From a virus: 64,000 nt of DNA. Position numbers and translations under genes: made by a program. Under the pieces are notes generated by a model that was not told the origin of the DNA, did no database searches, and worked only from the letters and a program-made list of their open reading frames with translations. Below are positions 31,221-39,802 of this stretch, one piece after another; within the stretch, counting starts at the first letter, position 1, and every line of letters starts with the position of its first letter. Location: positions 16,255 through 80,254 of the IMG/VR virus record IMGVR_UViG_3300044811_000010, one strand, 5' to 3'.

Positions 31221-31498
31221 CAGGCGGCCTTCCGGTCGAGGGCTTCAATCCACGCCAGCGCGACAGCGGCTACATGGACGACTTCCTCACGAAGCTCGCC
31301 ATGGCCCTTGCCGGCCGATCCGAACTGGGCGGTGAGAATCTCCTGCGCCGCCTCGCCAACCTCTTCGCTGAGGATCGCCAACCACGTCAAGTCGAGATGA
31401 TTCTGCTCGCCCCACTTGTCGCTCTGCCTGCCGCGCTCCTTGCGCACAGACTCGAAGGCTTCGTAGGCATATTCGGGTACATAAACGGGCTCGTTCAT
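31220..31498 (-). CDS. MazG-like NTP pyrophosphohydrolase
   Basis: 92 residues, all helical. The metal motif is SEEVGEAAQEI (E45, E46, E49) with a second acidic pair LREEVVHVAAVALAW (E71, E72). This is the all-alpha NTP-PPase fold. Phage MazG-like proteins hydrolyse (d)NTPs or alarmones and may blunt host starvation signalling. It overlaps both neighbours. Confidence 0.75.
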   Translation of the reverse strand: MNEPVYVPEYAYEAFESVRKERGRQSDKWGEQNHLDLTWLAILSEEVGEAAQEILTAQFGSAGKGHGELREEVVHVAAVALAWIEALDRKAA

Positions 31499-31803
31499 CA
31501 GTTCTCCTTAGGAGGTCGTGGGGCGTCGTATTGGGGACGCCGTAGGCGATGGACCACGAAGTTCTTACCGCTGCCGCGACATCCTCCGCAAGACTGTCGA
31601 GTGCCATACTCGTCGCTGTAGCTGTCGTAGTGCGGCCTGCCGTAAGAGCCCGAGCAGGGAACGAACTCCCCGAAGCGCTCGAAGGCCCGCCCGTCATTCG
31701 ACCACTGGATGCCGTGGCTCATGCAGCGGGACTCGACTTCCTTCTCGAACTCTTCACGGTCGATCTTGTCGGCCTCTGCTCGCAGCTCTGCTGCCGTACT
31801 CAT
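31498..31803 (-). CDS. Zinc-knuckle-like small protein (101 aa)
   Basis: The start ATG overlaps the stop of the DNA polymerase gene (ATGA). Cysteines at C27 (SRCMSHG), C50 (VPCSGSYG) and the pair in SCGGCRGSGK near 72-75 fit a DnaJ-like CxxCxGxG zinc site. The protein may be a polymerase-linked accessory factor, judged only from coupling. Confidence 0.55.
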   Translation of the reverse strand: MSTAAELRAEADKIDREEFEKEVESRCMSHGIQWSNDGRAFERFGEFVPCSGSYGRPHYDSYSDEYGTRQSCGGCRGSGKNFVVHRLRRPQYDAPRPPKEN

Positions 31804-33965
31804 GCGGCCACCGGGCGCTTCTCGCCGCCTGCCCACTCGGGAGTGAACAGGTACTCGGAGCCGTCGGAGTCCTTGAGATGCTTAGCGTCTGACCAGCGCT
31901 GCACGATGTCAGCGTCGGCCCTTAGCGGCACGATGTCCTTGAGCCCCTCGAACTCGGTCATCCTCGTCTCAATCAGCTTCCCAACCTCGGGAGCGTCCGC
32001 AGTCGGGACGTGGGCCACGATCTCGTCGTGGACCAGAGCGACCATAGGGACGCCGTCCTCGTGCAGTTTGACGACCGCGTACTTCAGCAGCGCGGCTGCT
32101 GTGCCTTGGACGAGGTAGTTCGTCGCCTTGTAGGCGTCGCGGGGGTCGACGCGGAAGCGCCGTCCGCTGATCAGCTTGTCCTGAATGTAGCCGTCGTCCT
32201 GCAGCCTGTACTCGATCCGCGTCTGCAGCCTCTGAACCTCGGGGTACGCATCATCGAACCGGCGCTTGAGCAACCGGGCCTCGTCCATCGTGCAGCGGAA
32301 CTGGCGCCGGATGGTCCGGAGGCCGCCGCCGTAGACGCGCGAGAAGTTGTACGTCTTGCCGAGCTGGCGGGCCGTCTCGACGCCGCCCCCCATCCGCTTA
32401 CGGTCGCGGAGGCCCAGCATCTGAGCCGTCAGCGTGTGGAGGTCATCCCCGCGCTTGACGGCGTTCAGCAGGCGGCCCTCGCCGCAGTAGGCCGCGAACA
32501 GCACCATTTCGATGTTCGAGAGGTCGCAGGTGACCAGCGAGAAGCCTGGGTCTGCCACGATGTTGTAGCGCAGCCTCAGGTCGTCTCGCGGCTGATTCTG
32601 CATGTTGGGGTCCGAGCAGCTCATTCGGCCCGTCCGGGCCCCGACCTGCCTGTAGTTGGCGTGGATGCGGCTGTCGCCCGCGATGAACGGCTCCTTGTAG
32701 GTGTTCATCGACGTGACGTAGGACCGCCCGATCATGGGACGAACGTAGGTGCTCAGCACCTTGTACTCGGATCGGAACTTCAGGATCGCGACCGCCAGCT
32801 CGTCATCGACAGCCAGCAGGTTGTCCTTGTCGGCCGACAGCGCTCCGTTCTTCTCGGACATGAATGACATGTCGGCGCCCCGAGACTTCAGGGCCGCGAG
32901 AATCTGCGGGGTCGAGTTCGGGTTGAACTCCGGAACGCCGCCCTTGTAGGAGACGATCTCTGCGCCGTTCCCGTTGTCTTCGACCTCCACTTCGATCCCG
33001 AGCGCCTTGGCGTAGACCTTCGGGTCGCCCTCGGACGCAAGCGCATGCACGCGGTCTTCGAGGGTTTCGAGGTTGCCGATGACCTCCTGTTCGAGCTTCA
33101 GGTATTCCTCGCGACGTGCGGGGAGCCCGCGCTTCTCGATGGCGAACAGCGCGTCCATCGCCTTGCGCTCGAATTCGTAAACGCCGGCGAGGTCGGGCTG
33201 GTTCTCCAACGTCGCCTCGTACACGTCACAGACCTTGCGTGTCAGGATCACGTCGTCCAGCGCGTAGGGCTCCATGATCTCCATGGGCACGTCGGCGAAA
33301 TTGGCGTAAGAGAAGGTCCCATCCTCGCGACGATACTGGGACGCCTCCGCGAGCACGTCGCGGACTTCCTCGTCCGTGGCCTTGCGCTTGCGGTTCTTCT
33401 CGACTCCCGGCAGGCCGCAGGTGACGCACAGATCGCCGCCGCCCTCCCACTTCTGGGGACAAGCTTCGCAGACGTACTCGACGTAGTCGATCTTGAGCGT
33501 CCCTGCCTCGGCCTTCTCGGCCTGCTTCTCGACGTGGCGGCGGCGCTTGTTCTCGTCGTTGAGCCAGCCCTTGACCTTCTTCTGCTCGTCGGCCGCGTCC
33601 TCGCCGAAGAGCTGAGCGGCGACCGCCTTCAGGGCGACCGAGCGGCGCTCGTCAATCGCGTGAGCAACGAGCATCCCATCGTGCCAGCGCCCGTCGCCGG
33701 GTACCGTGAACTGGCAGGCCGTCTCAGCGAAGGCGCGGTCGAACTTGGCGTTCCACGCACGAATCCCGTCAGGGTCGGCGATGGCCTCGTTGAACCACTC
33801 CTGAATCCTGTCGTGCGCAGCGCCGTCAGGGTCGCTGGGGAGGTACTCGATGGCCTCGGCGCGGTCGCCGTCGGCGCTCAGGAAGATCCAGAGGAACGCC
33901 TCGTTCCCGTCGCTGTAGGGCTGAAGCCCGGTCGTCTCACAATCGAACTCAATAATGGCTATCAC
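31800..33965 (-). CDS. polA: DNA polymerase I, family A, with zinc-ribbon insertion
   Basis: The replicative polymerase. I start it at GTG 33965, which overlaps the upstream stop (GTGA) and gives 721 residues. The 3'-5' exonuclease domain has EFDCETTG (D8/E10), WNAKFDRAF (D76) and YALDD (Y234/D238). Inside it, about residues 125-225 are an insertion carrying C166/C169 and C180/C183 (CEAC, CVTC), a zinc ribbon not usual in family A. Polymerase motifs follow: DLSNIEMVLFAAY (A), RQLGKTYNFSRVYGGG (B) and LVHDEIVAH (C). Confidence 0.9.
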   Translation of the reverse strand: MIAIIEFDCETTGLQPYSDGNEAFLWIFLSADGDRAEAIEYLPSDPDGAAHDRIQEWFNEAIADPDGIRAWNAKFDRAFAETACQFTVPGDGRWHDGMLVAHAIDERRSVALKAVAAQLFGEDAADEQKKVKGWLNDENKRRRHVEKQAEKAEAGTLKIDYVEYVCEACPQKWEGGGDLCVTCGLPGVEKNRKRKATDEEVRDVLAEASQYRREDGTFSYANFADVPMEIMEPYALDDVILTRKVCDVYEATLENQPDLAGVYEFERKAMDALFAIEKRGLPARREEYLKLEQEVIGNLETLEDRVHALASEGDPKVYAKALGIEVEVEDNGNGAEIVSYKGGVPEFNPNSTPQILAALKSRGADMSFMSEKNGALSADKDNLLAVDDELAVAILKFRSEYKVLSTYVRPMIGRSYVTSMNTYKEPFIAGDSRIHANYRQVGARTGRMSCSDPNMQNQPRDDLRLRYNIVADPGFSLVTCDLSNIEMVLFAAYCGEGRLLNAVKRGDDLHTLTAQMLGLRDRKRMGGGVETARQLGKTYNFSRVYGGGLRTIRRQFRCTMDEARLLKRRFDDAYPEVQRLQTRIEYRLQDDGYIQDKLISGRRFRVDPRDAYKATNYLVQGTAAALLKYAVVKLHEDGVPMVALVHDEIVAHVPTADAPEVGKLIETRMTEFEGLKDIVPLRADADIVQRWSDAKHLKDSDGSEYLFTPEWAGGEKRPVAA

Positions 33966-34573
33966 GCCTCCTTGATGGCAGTGTTGGCGGGGAACTCCAA
34001 GATCAGCTCGCGAGTTACGGAGAACCACTCCTGCAGCACGTTGTTGTGGCTGTACTTGGCGTGCAGCTTACGCTCGTCGTCCTCAGTACCCGGCATAGCG
34101 TACAACACTTGCAGCGGGCGCGGGTTTCCCGTCTGCAGCTCGGCCACGCGCTTCTCCGGGTTGGTAGAGAACCCAATCTTCCCGTAGTTGATCCCGCCGC
34201 CGGGCAGCTTCTCGATGATCAGGTAGACGAAGCCCTGAACGCCCGCCTTCTGAGCCTTGTAGTCGCGCAGGACCCCCAGCGCATCCTTGACCTCTTGAGG
34301 CAAGGGCTGAGAGGAACGCGAGGGTCGCTTGTGGCCTGCGGACTTCAGCTTGGTGGCAGACCACACGTCCGGGTTGCCGTTGGCATAGTCGCAGTAGTCC
34401 TGCGCCGCCTCAAGCGCAGTAGCACGCTGCGGACCCCACCACGCGTGCCCCGCACGCGTCAGCTTGCCGCCATAGGCTTGCGCATGGTAGAACGCGCCGC
34501 CGTTGTGGATGTTGACGTGCTTGTAGCCGCTCTTGAGCGCGGTGTTCCGGATGTCGGCGGGCTTCAGAGTCAC
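33962..34573 (-). CDS. AP2-like plus GIY-YIG (T5orf172-type) protein
   Basis: 203 residues with two modules. Residues 15-66 (GYKHVNIHNGGAFYHAQAY, then GPQRATALEAAQDYCDYANG) look like an AP2/ERF DNA-binding domain as found in phage HNH and integrase-type proteins. Residues 113-190 (GFVYLIIEKL, YGKIGFSTNPEKRVAELQTGNP, and a DDERKLHAKY helix) match the T5orf172 branch of GIY-YIG nucleases. It overlaps the polymerase start. It may be a homing-type nuclease adapted to replication or a repair nuclease. Confidence 0.65.
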   Translation of the reverse strand: MTLKPADIRNTALKSGYKHVNIHNGGAFYHAQAYGGKLTRAGHAWWGPQRATALEAAQDYCDYANGNPDVWSATKLKSAGHKRPSRSSQPLPQEVKDALGVLRDYKAQKAGVQGFVYLIIEKLPGGGINYGKIGFSTNPEKRVAELQTGNPRPLQVLYAMPGTEDDERKLHAKYSHNNVLQEWFSVTRELILEFPANTAIKEA

Positions 34574-35217
34574 AGCGTTTCCAGCGCGGTGACGACGCGG
34601 CCTTCGAGAACGTCGAGGTCGCCATCGTTGATGATCTTGTAGTCGACCAGATACGGCGGCAGCGGCGTCTCTGTCGCGTGGCCGTCGCTTTCGGTGCCGG
34701 GGCGTAGGACTTCCCAGACGACGCCGCCGAGCGCCTTGACGCGCTGAGCCTCGTTGGGGTAACGCACGTCGGTCACGCAGACGAGGTCTGCGTCCGGGTA
34801 CATGAGCGGCAGCGGATCCAGGCCGCCGGCAAACGCCGGGTAGGGCAGGATCTGGTCGATCCAGAAGTTGTCGCCGAACACGTCGCGGGCCTTCGCTCCG
34901 AAGAGCTGCAGGTACTCACGGCCGCTCAGCGTCTTGATGCTGGCCGGGTCGCCGAGCATCGTGTCGTCGGGGCCGTTGCCCTCGTACTGATTGAGCTGCG
35001 TGACGATGCGCCCGCGTGCCTTGAAGTCGTCCATGTGGTCGATCAGCTCCTGCGGAGGCCCTTCGTAGCCGAGCACCAAGGCCGCCATGATCTTCAGCTT
35101 GTCGGCGAACGCTACGCGCTGAACGAACGCGTCACCATCGCCGTAGACGTGGCTGAGGATCGTGTAGGTGGTGTCCTTGCCTGAGGTCTTGAACCCGTTG
35201 ATGCCGATGAGTGTCAT
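34570..35217 (-). CDS. Deoxynucleoside monophosphate kinase
   Basis: 215 residues from the ATG at 35217. P-loop GINGFKTSGKDT (5-16), then YLQLFGAKARDVFGDNFW and VCVTDVRYPNEAQRVKALGG, the motif set of phage dNMP kinases (T4 gp1-like). It phosphorylates dNMPs for replication. It lies between the polymerase cluster and unknown genes and overlaps the next gene by 4 bases. Confidence 0.82.
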   Translation of the reverse strand: MTLIGINGFKTSGKDTTYTILSHVYGDGDAFVQRVAFADKLKIMAALVLGYEGPPQELIDHMDDFKARGRIVTQLNQYEGNGPDDTMLGDPASIKTLSGREYLQLFGAKARDVFGDNFWIDQILPYPAFAGGLDPLPLMYPDADLVCVTDVRYPNEAQRVKALGGVVWEVLRPGTESDGHATETPLPPYLVDYKIINDGDLDVLEGRVVTALETL

Positions 35218-35218
35218 G

Positions 35219-35584
35219 TTAGAACACGTCTCCGTTCTGTTGGATCTTGTCGTCCTCATAGGGAGCGACGATGTCGTTGTAGTAGCCGTCCAGCACGGTG
35301 TTGAGCACGTAGTGGGCGACGAGGCTATCTGTGGGGCGCCGCCTGATGAACTCGCGCCTAGCACACTCCAAGCACCCTACCACGGACGACAGGAGCGCGT
35401 AGGAGAGCTTCTTAGCGCCGAGGTAGTCGGCGATCTCCTGCTTGATCGCCACGACGAGGTAGGTGTCGTAGTGGTCCAGCATCAACAGGTGAGCAGTGAC
35501 GACGTAGGTCAGCTCGCCGGGAGTCTCGGCTGTGCGATACCCATGGTCGAGAGAGTCCTTGGTGGCCTGATCGACGTAGGGCAT
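35219..35584 (-). CDS. Hypothetical protein (121 aa)
   Basis: ATG overlaps the previous stop (TGATG). The protein starts MPYVDQATKDSLDHGYRTAETPGELTYV and is largely helical with a CLECARREF segment. Its opening resembles a conserved phage protein family of unknown function that begins MPYI..E.R..L. No catalytic motif is visible. Confidence 0.6.
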   Translation of the reverse strand: MPYVDQATKDSLDHGYRTAETPGELTYVVTAHLLMLDHYDTYLVVAIKQEIADYLGAKKLSYALLSSVVGCLECARREFIRRRPTDSLVAHYVLNTVLDGYYNDIVAPYEDDKIQQNGDVF

Positions 35585-35742
35585 CAGCGCATGACCATCG
35601 CGGAGGCGTCCCCGACTGAAAGGAGCGGCCAGAGAACTCGACGCGCCTCGTTGGTTGCCGTGACGGCGCTGCTCATACGCCGCTCGTCCATGATGAAGGC
35701 GGCGAGTGCTGCTACAGCGTCATCGAAGTCGATCTTCGCCAT
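35584..35742 (-). CDS. Small helical protein (52 aa)
   Basis: Frame starting MAKIDFDDAVAALAAFIMDE, linked by overlapping start and stop codons to both neighbours. Helical, slightly acidic at the start and basic in the middle. No family. Confidence 0.5.
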   Translation of the reverse strand: MAKIDFDDAVAALAAFIMDERRMSSAVTATNEARRVLWPLLSVGDASAMVMR

Positions 35743-36365
35743 CAGACGGCCCTCCGGCCGCGCGGAATGTCGAGGCCGGGGCGATGCTCGCCCAACGTCC
35801 GCTGAGAGCGTGAGAGGCCCAGCGGGTCGAGTTCCAGCCTTCCGACGCGGTAGGGGCTCTCAGGGAGCGGCGGGGCCTCACGCATGGCCTCCAACAGCTT
35901 GCTGTTCTCGTGGTGCTTGATCGCCTCGTCACGGTCAATCTCCATGAGCACGAACGCCGTGTCCTCAGGACGAATCCACGCATCCTCGATGAAGAGGTAG
36001 ATAGGCCGCTTGAACCGCTTGGCGATGAACGTCTCGATCTGAGCGCCGAAGCTATCCTCCCAGCCCTTCAGGCAGATCACGCCAACGCAGCGAGGGTGCA
36101 TCACGATGTTCACGTCGCGCCGCAGAAGAGCTAGCCCAACAGGCGCGTCGGAGCGCAGATGCTCCTGCGTGCCGTCGCCGTCCATGACCTCGTCGTAGAT
36201 CGGGGCGTCGAGGTCAGCCGGGGAGCAGATCGTGTAGTGCGCCTTGGTGAGCTTCTCTGAAACGCGCTGGAACTCGGGGAAGTTGTGCTGTGGGTAACCC
36301 GTCATCGGCCCGGCGAGGTAATAGAACTCCCCGTACGGCACTGGCACGTCGATTGTGATGCTCAT
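35742..36365 (-). CDS. Nucleoside 2-deoxyribosyltransferase-like (DUF4406)
   Basis: 207 residues. YYLAGPMTGYPQHNFPEFQRVSEKL is the signature of DUF4406 proteins, relatives of nucleoside 2-deoxyribosyltransferases. The central GVICLKGWEDSFGAQIETFIAKRF helix carries the expected late acidic residues. The C-terminal 60 residues are an extra charged section. These enzymes act on the N-glycosidic bond of (deoxy)nucleosides; the exact substrate is unknown. Overlaps both neighbours. Confidence 0.7.
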   Translation of the reverse strand: MSITIDVPVPYGEFYYLAGPMTGYPQHNFPEFQRVSEKLTKAHYTICSPADLDAPIYDEVMDGDGTQEHLRSDAPVGLALLRRDVNIVMHPRCVGVICLKGWEDSFGAQIETFIAKRFKRPIYLFIEDAWIRPEDTAFVLMEIDRDEAIKHHENSKLLEAMREAPPLPESPYRVGRLELDPLGLSRSQRTLGEHRPGLDIPRGRRAV

Positions 36366-37537
36366 AGCTTGATACCTCCGAAATCCTCGTTGTCGCTAGA
36401 CGGCAACCTATACCGTACACCAGTCGAGCCATTCTGTCCACTCACAGATGGCATCTTCTTCACGCGCTTCTCGTCTACGAGCTGCGCCATGATCGGCCGC
36501 AGCTTGGAGCGTGTCTCGCCTGTCTCGTCGGCGATGCCGGCCAGGTTCATGGGCTCGTCGTCGGACTCGCGCAACACAGCCAACACGCCGTCGGCGATGG
36601 AAGAGGTAGGAACCCACTTGTACCAGCCCGTCTCACGCTCCCACTCCATGCGCACAGGGGTCGGGCCGGGGAGATAGCGGGCCTTGCTCCACGTCATTTC
36701 CCTGTACTCGTTGTTCTTGACGCTCTCGAAGTTCTCCATGACCGCAACGACGCCTTCGAGCACGGTCGATCCTCGCCCGGCGCTCATCTTCTCGCCGTCG
36801 TCTCCGACGCCGCCCTTGCGCTCATGGTGGCTAAGAATGACCGCACACTGAAACTCGGTGGCGAGCGCCACGAGGTTGTCCACGACGACGGCCATATCGG
36901 TGGCCGAGTTCTCGTCGCCGCTCCACAGCGACCGGAAGGGCTCGATGAAGACGATGTCCGGCGAGCACTTGTCGACAGCCGCCCTCAGCTTGTTCAGCCC
37001 CTCCGGCTTGTCGAGCTTCATACCTGAGTAGCCGCCGTCGCCGTGGATCCAGAGATTGTCCTTGATCAGCTCGCGGTGGTCCTTTTCCAGCGGCCCGTTG
37101 TTGAGTAGGATTCCGACCTTCTGGTGGAACATCCCAGCGTTGCCTTCGTTCTCGGCGATCAGCGTCTTGAGCGGCTTCTCGGGCTGCAGGTAGGTGTTGC
37201 CGTCGTGGTCTGTCCAGCCGGGGAACAGCGCCAGCCCGGCCGCCCACGCGAAGATGCGGTTCAGGTTCATCGTCGTCTTGCCCTTGCCGGCGCGTCCCAG
37301 CGTTGTGGTGATCTCACCGCGAACGGCGATGGTCGGCCACACCAGCGAGGGCGGAATCGGAATTTCACGGAGTAGGTAGTCCCGCAGCAGCGTCACGTCG
37401 GGCTCGAAGGCTTCCTCGGGCGCGATGTTCACGGCCCGCATCTTGACCTGAGCGAGCAGGCGCTCGCGCTCGGCCTCGTCGGTGATGGATGCGAAGTGTC
37501 GAATGAACCCGTCGATGGCGGGGTTGGCTGTGCTCAT
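36362..37537 (-). CDS. RecA/DnaB-like ATPase (replicative helicase or RepA-like)
   Basis: 391 residues. Walker A TLGRAGKGKTTMNL (80-93), Walker B DIVFIEPFRSLW (about 211), and a sensor motif QCAVILSHHERKGG, the AAA_25 / RepA pattern. Residues 315-385 form a winged helix (PMNLAGIADETGETRSKLRPIMAQLV). This layout fits a primary replicative helicase or helicase loader in phages without a canonical DnaB. It lies next to the primase gene, which supports a replisome role. Confidence 0.75.
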   Translation of the reverse strand: MSTANPAIDGFIRHFASITDEAERERLLAQVKMRAVNIAPEEAFEPDVTLLRDYLLREIPIPPSLVWPTIAVRGEITTTLGRAGKGKTTMNLNRIFAWAAGLALFPGWTDHDGNTYLQPEKPLKTLIAENEGNAGMFHQKVGILLNNGPLEKDHRELIKDNLWIHGDGGYSGMKLDKPEGLNKLRAAVDKCSPDIVFIEPFRSLWSGDENSATDMAVVVDNLVALATEFQCAVILSHHERKGGVGDDGEKMSAGRGSTVLEGVVAVMENFESVKNNEYREMTWSKARYLPGPTPVRMEWERETGWYKWVPTSSIADGVLAVLRESDDEPMNLAGIADETGETRSKLRPIMAQLVDEKRVKKMPSVSGQNGSTGVRYRLPSSDNEDFGGIKL

Positions 37538-37959
37538 CAGGAGCTGGGCACTAGCGACGTGATCACGACGACCCGGTCGACGTTCTTGAGCGACACGACG
37601 CGGTTGGGGTCGAAGATCGCGCTCTGAGTAGAGCCCTCGCGCGTCCGTCGGACACGAAGCATGTACGCCTTGGAGTCATCGCGCACGAAGTCTCCGTACA
37701 CGCGTCCAATCTTGTTCATCGGGTGAGCGGCGCCGGGATCCCAGCGGCCGGGAATGAGGCGCCTCACGTAAGGCTTCGCCGCGTCACCGGGGATCGACCC
37801 GCGCCGGTTCTTCGGGTCGGCAGGGTCCTCAGGTGTGATCGGGATGATCTCGGTCACGACGCCTTGGTTGAGGTCGGCGGCAGAGCTACCGCTGCAGGTC
37901 GGGTAGACGATGCTATCTCCGACTGCGATGCAGTTCCCCAGATAGTCTGTGTAGTTCAT
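37537..37959 (-). CDS. Hypothetical replication-region protein (140 aa)
   Basis: A beta-rich protein starting MNYTDYLGNCIAVGDSIVYP, followed by an apparent loop-rich middle and an ending NVDRVVVITSLVP. The opening resembles small SH3-like domains found in several phage replication proteins. Lies between primase and helicase-like genes. Confidence 0.55.
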   Translation of the reverse strand: MNYTDYLGNCIAVGDSIVYPTCSGSSAADLNQGVVTEIIPITPEDPADPKNRRGSIPGDAAKPYVRRLIPGRWDPGAAHPMNKIGRVYGDFVRDDSKAYMLRVRRTREGSTQSAIFDPNRVVSLKNVDRVVVITSLVPSS

Positions 37960-37962
37960 GGA

Positions 37963-38931
37963 TTAGCTCCTTGGATGGGCGATGGGGCAGTTGGGATGCG
38001 CGTACGGCAGGAACAAGGGATCGTCGCACCCAGTGGAAGTGTACTGGCCTCGCTCAGCGTTCGCGAGGATACGTCGTAGCTCGGAGTCCGGGGCCTTGTC
38101 GGGGGACGCCTCGCTGACCGAGCGCAGGATGTCGAGCGCCTCGTCGTGGTTGACGAGTCGCCAGTTCGTGAGCTGCTTGGCGAGCGCGAAGTAGACCGCG
38201 TTGCGATGGCCGTCGAGTACCGGGTTGTCCTCGGCGTGCTCGATGACGTGTTCGGCGCAGATGTGCAGGTTCTCCTGCTGGCCGAAATCTGTGCGCTCAG
38301 CACGCGCTTCACGCGGGTCGGTAAGCATCATCCACGAGGCACGCTTGCGCCAGTCGCGCGGGTCGTTCATGGACGCCTCAGCGTCGTCCAAGAACATGGG
38401 CAGCTCGGTGGCGAGGTCGTACCAGTCGCCCTCGTGCTCGGCGCCCTGCATCTGGATCGGGCGCCTGTCGCCATGCCACGGAAGGTTGATGTAGTTGCCC
38501 AGCTTGACGCGGGTGAAGTCGGGGTTCTTAGGGAAGACCTCGACTCCCTTCTTGCCGGCCGCTACGACCGCCTCCTTCAGAATCCCCATCGGAATCCACG
38601 CCTCGATGGCGTCTGAGAAGAAGACCCAGACGTGTGCGTTCCCCGACCGGGAACTCTCGATCCATGACGTGCCGGGGATGTACTGCTGCATATCGCGGGC
38701 AGCCGCGAAATCAGGCTCGTCCAGGTCGATAGCTGCGAAGCGCACGGTGCTGTCGGCGCGCAGGGGCGCGATGCCCATGCCCGGACCATCGCCGCGCAGG
38801 TGCTTCAGCCAGTCCTCGGGCTGCGGGGGTCGCTTGATCCACTCACCGTTCCCGGTCCCGAACGCAACCCGGAGGCCATCGAACAGCGCCGTGAATCGGG
38901 GCTGCAGTTCATAGAGGTCGCCTGAAGTCAC
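37963..38931 (-). CDS. Archaeo-eukaryotic-type primase / primase-polymerase
   Basis: I start it at GTG 38931, which overlaps the upstream stop (GTGA), giving 322 residues. The catalytic pattern is VRFAAIDLDEPDF (D69/D71) with SRSGNAHVWVFF (H100 in the S-x-H position), then a KLGNYINLPWHG section, as in AEP primases including those of TOTE-type elements. It synthesises primers or lesion-bypass DNA. The C-terminal helical region (NAVYFALAKQLTNW, then RSVSEASPDKAPDSELRRI) resembles primase C-terminal domains. Confidence 0.8.
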   Translation of the reverse strand: MTSGDLYELQPRFTALFDGLRVAFGTGNGEWIKRPPQPEDWLKHLRGDGPGMGIAPLRADSTVRFAAIDLDEPDFAAARDMQQYIPGTSWIESSRSGNAHVWVFFSDAIEAWIPMGILKEAVVAAGKKGVEVFPKNPDFTRVKLGNYINLPWHGDRRPIQMQGAEHEGDWYDLATELPMFLDDAEASMNDPRDWRKRASWMMLTDPREARAERTDFGQQENLHICAEHVIEHAEDNPVLDGHRNAVYFALAKQLTNWRLVNHDEALDILRSVSEASPDKAPDSELRRILANAERGQYTSTGCDDPLFLPYAHPNCPIAHPRS

Positions 38932-39098
38932 GCGAGTGCAACCCCGAGGCAGGCCGCGAGAAAATAGACCGTAGCGACGATGGCGTAAAACACGCCGAAC
39001 CAGAAGACGGTCGGGCTGTCGGCGCGCACCATGTTGTAGAGAGCGCAGCCGGACGCCAGCAGCCCGAATACGCCGGCAAGGTAGAACAGCCCGATCAT
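38928..39098 (-). CDS. Small membrane protein (56 aa)
   Basis: From the ATG at 39098, overlapping the upstream stop: two spans, about 2-18 (IGLFYLAGVFGLLASGC) and 34-54. The end overlaps the primase GTG. Function unknown. Confidence 0.55.
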   Translation of the reverse strand: MIGLFYLAGVFGLLASGCALYNMVRADSPTVFWFGVFYAIVATVYFLAACLGVALA

Positions 39099-39304
39099 GA
39101 CTGGCGCTCCGCTGCACGCATCAGCATCGCACGGCCGACAGGGCGAGGGAGGATACCCTTGAAGGCACGTCGCATCGCCTTGTCCCACGCAATCGCGACC
39201 TTCTCGGCCTCCGACATCGCGGCCGCCTCGGTCGACTTGCGCTGCAGAGCTGCTGCGCGGGCTACCTTCGAAAGATCGACTGCGTTCCTAGGGTCGATGG
39301 TCAT
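39095..39304 (-). CDS. Small basic helical protein (69 aa)
   Basis: Helical, alanine- and arginine-rich (SKVARAAALQRKSTEAAAMSEAEKV), ATGA overlaps at both ends. No recognised family. Confidence 0.5.
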   Translation of the reverse strand: MTIDPRNAVDLSKVARAAALQRKSTEAAAMSEAEKVAIAWDKAMRRAFKGILPRPVGRAMLMRAAERQS

Positions 39305-39534
39305 GCGGTGACCTCCTTGATGTAGCGCCGCATGACGATGTCGCGCGTCGCGCGAAGGCCGGTGCGGTCCTTATCCTCTCGCTCGTCGCCACGGTCAAGC
39401 TGCTCGTGGATGTAGTCGATCTTCCGTACATCCTCGGCAGGCATGGACTTACGAACAGAGGCGATCTCCTTGCGGAGTTCCTTCTCTCGCTGGGCGGCGC
39501 GCTCTACTGCACGCTCTGCTGCGGTCTTAGGGAT
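39301..39534 (-). CDS. Small coiled-coil protein with apparent ATC start (77 aa)
   Basis: A clear coding frame ends in TGA overlapping the next ATG, yet has no ATG, GTG, TTG or CTG upstream of residue 31 in a plausible place. A perfect AAGGAGG lies 6 bases before an ATC codon at 39534, so initiation on ATC is the simplest reading; the internal ATG at 39444 is the alternative. The product is a charged coiled coil (AERAVERAAQREKELRKEI), then acidic-basic helices. Sequence error at the start codon is possible. Confidence 0.5.
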   Translation of the reverse strand: MPKTAAERAVERAAQREKELRKEIASVRKSMPAEDVRKIDYIHEQLDRGDEREDKDRTGLRATRDIVMRRYIKEVTA

Positions 39535-39625
39535 GGTAGACCTCCTTCTCTTGGATGATGTAGTGCCGGGTCGCCTCCGCCGCGCTCCCGGCCAACGGCT
39601 GCTAGGCCGCTCCCTCCGCGCCTCG

Positions 39626-39802
39626 CTAGAAGCGCTTGGACTTGATGGCCGCTGCCGCCAGCGCGAAGATCACGAGCGCGAAGACGAGCCCGACACCCCC
39701 CACGATCAGCAGGATCGCTCCGACCGTTGCCGCCCCGGTGAACCAAGACGACCCGGCGAGCAGCAGCACCAGCCCGGCGATGATGAACAGGAAGGCGGGC
39801 AT
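39626..39802 (-). CDS. Small membrane protein (58 aa)
   Basis: ATG overlaps the stop of the 278-aa gene (TGATG). Two hydrophobic spans, about 3-20 (AFLFIIAGLVLLLAGSSW) and 24-48, and a basic end KSKRF. The 91 bases after its stop up to the next gene show only that gene's Shine-Dalgarno. Confidence 0.6.
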   Translation of the reverse strand: MPAFLFIIAGLVLLLAGSSWFTGAATVGAILLIVGGVGLVFALVIFALAAAAIKSKRF

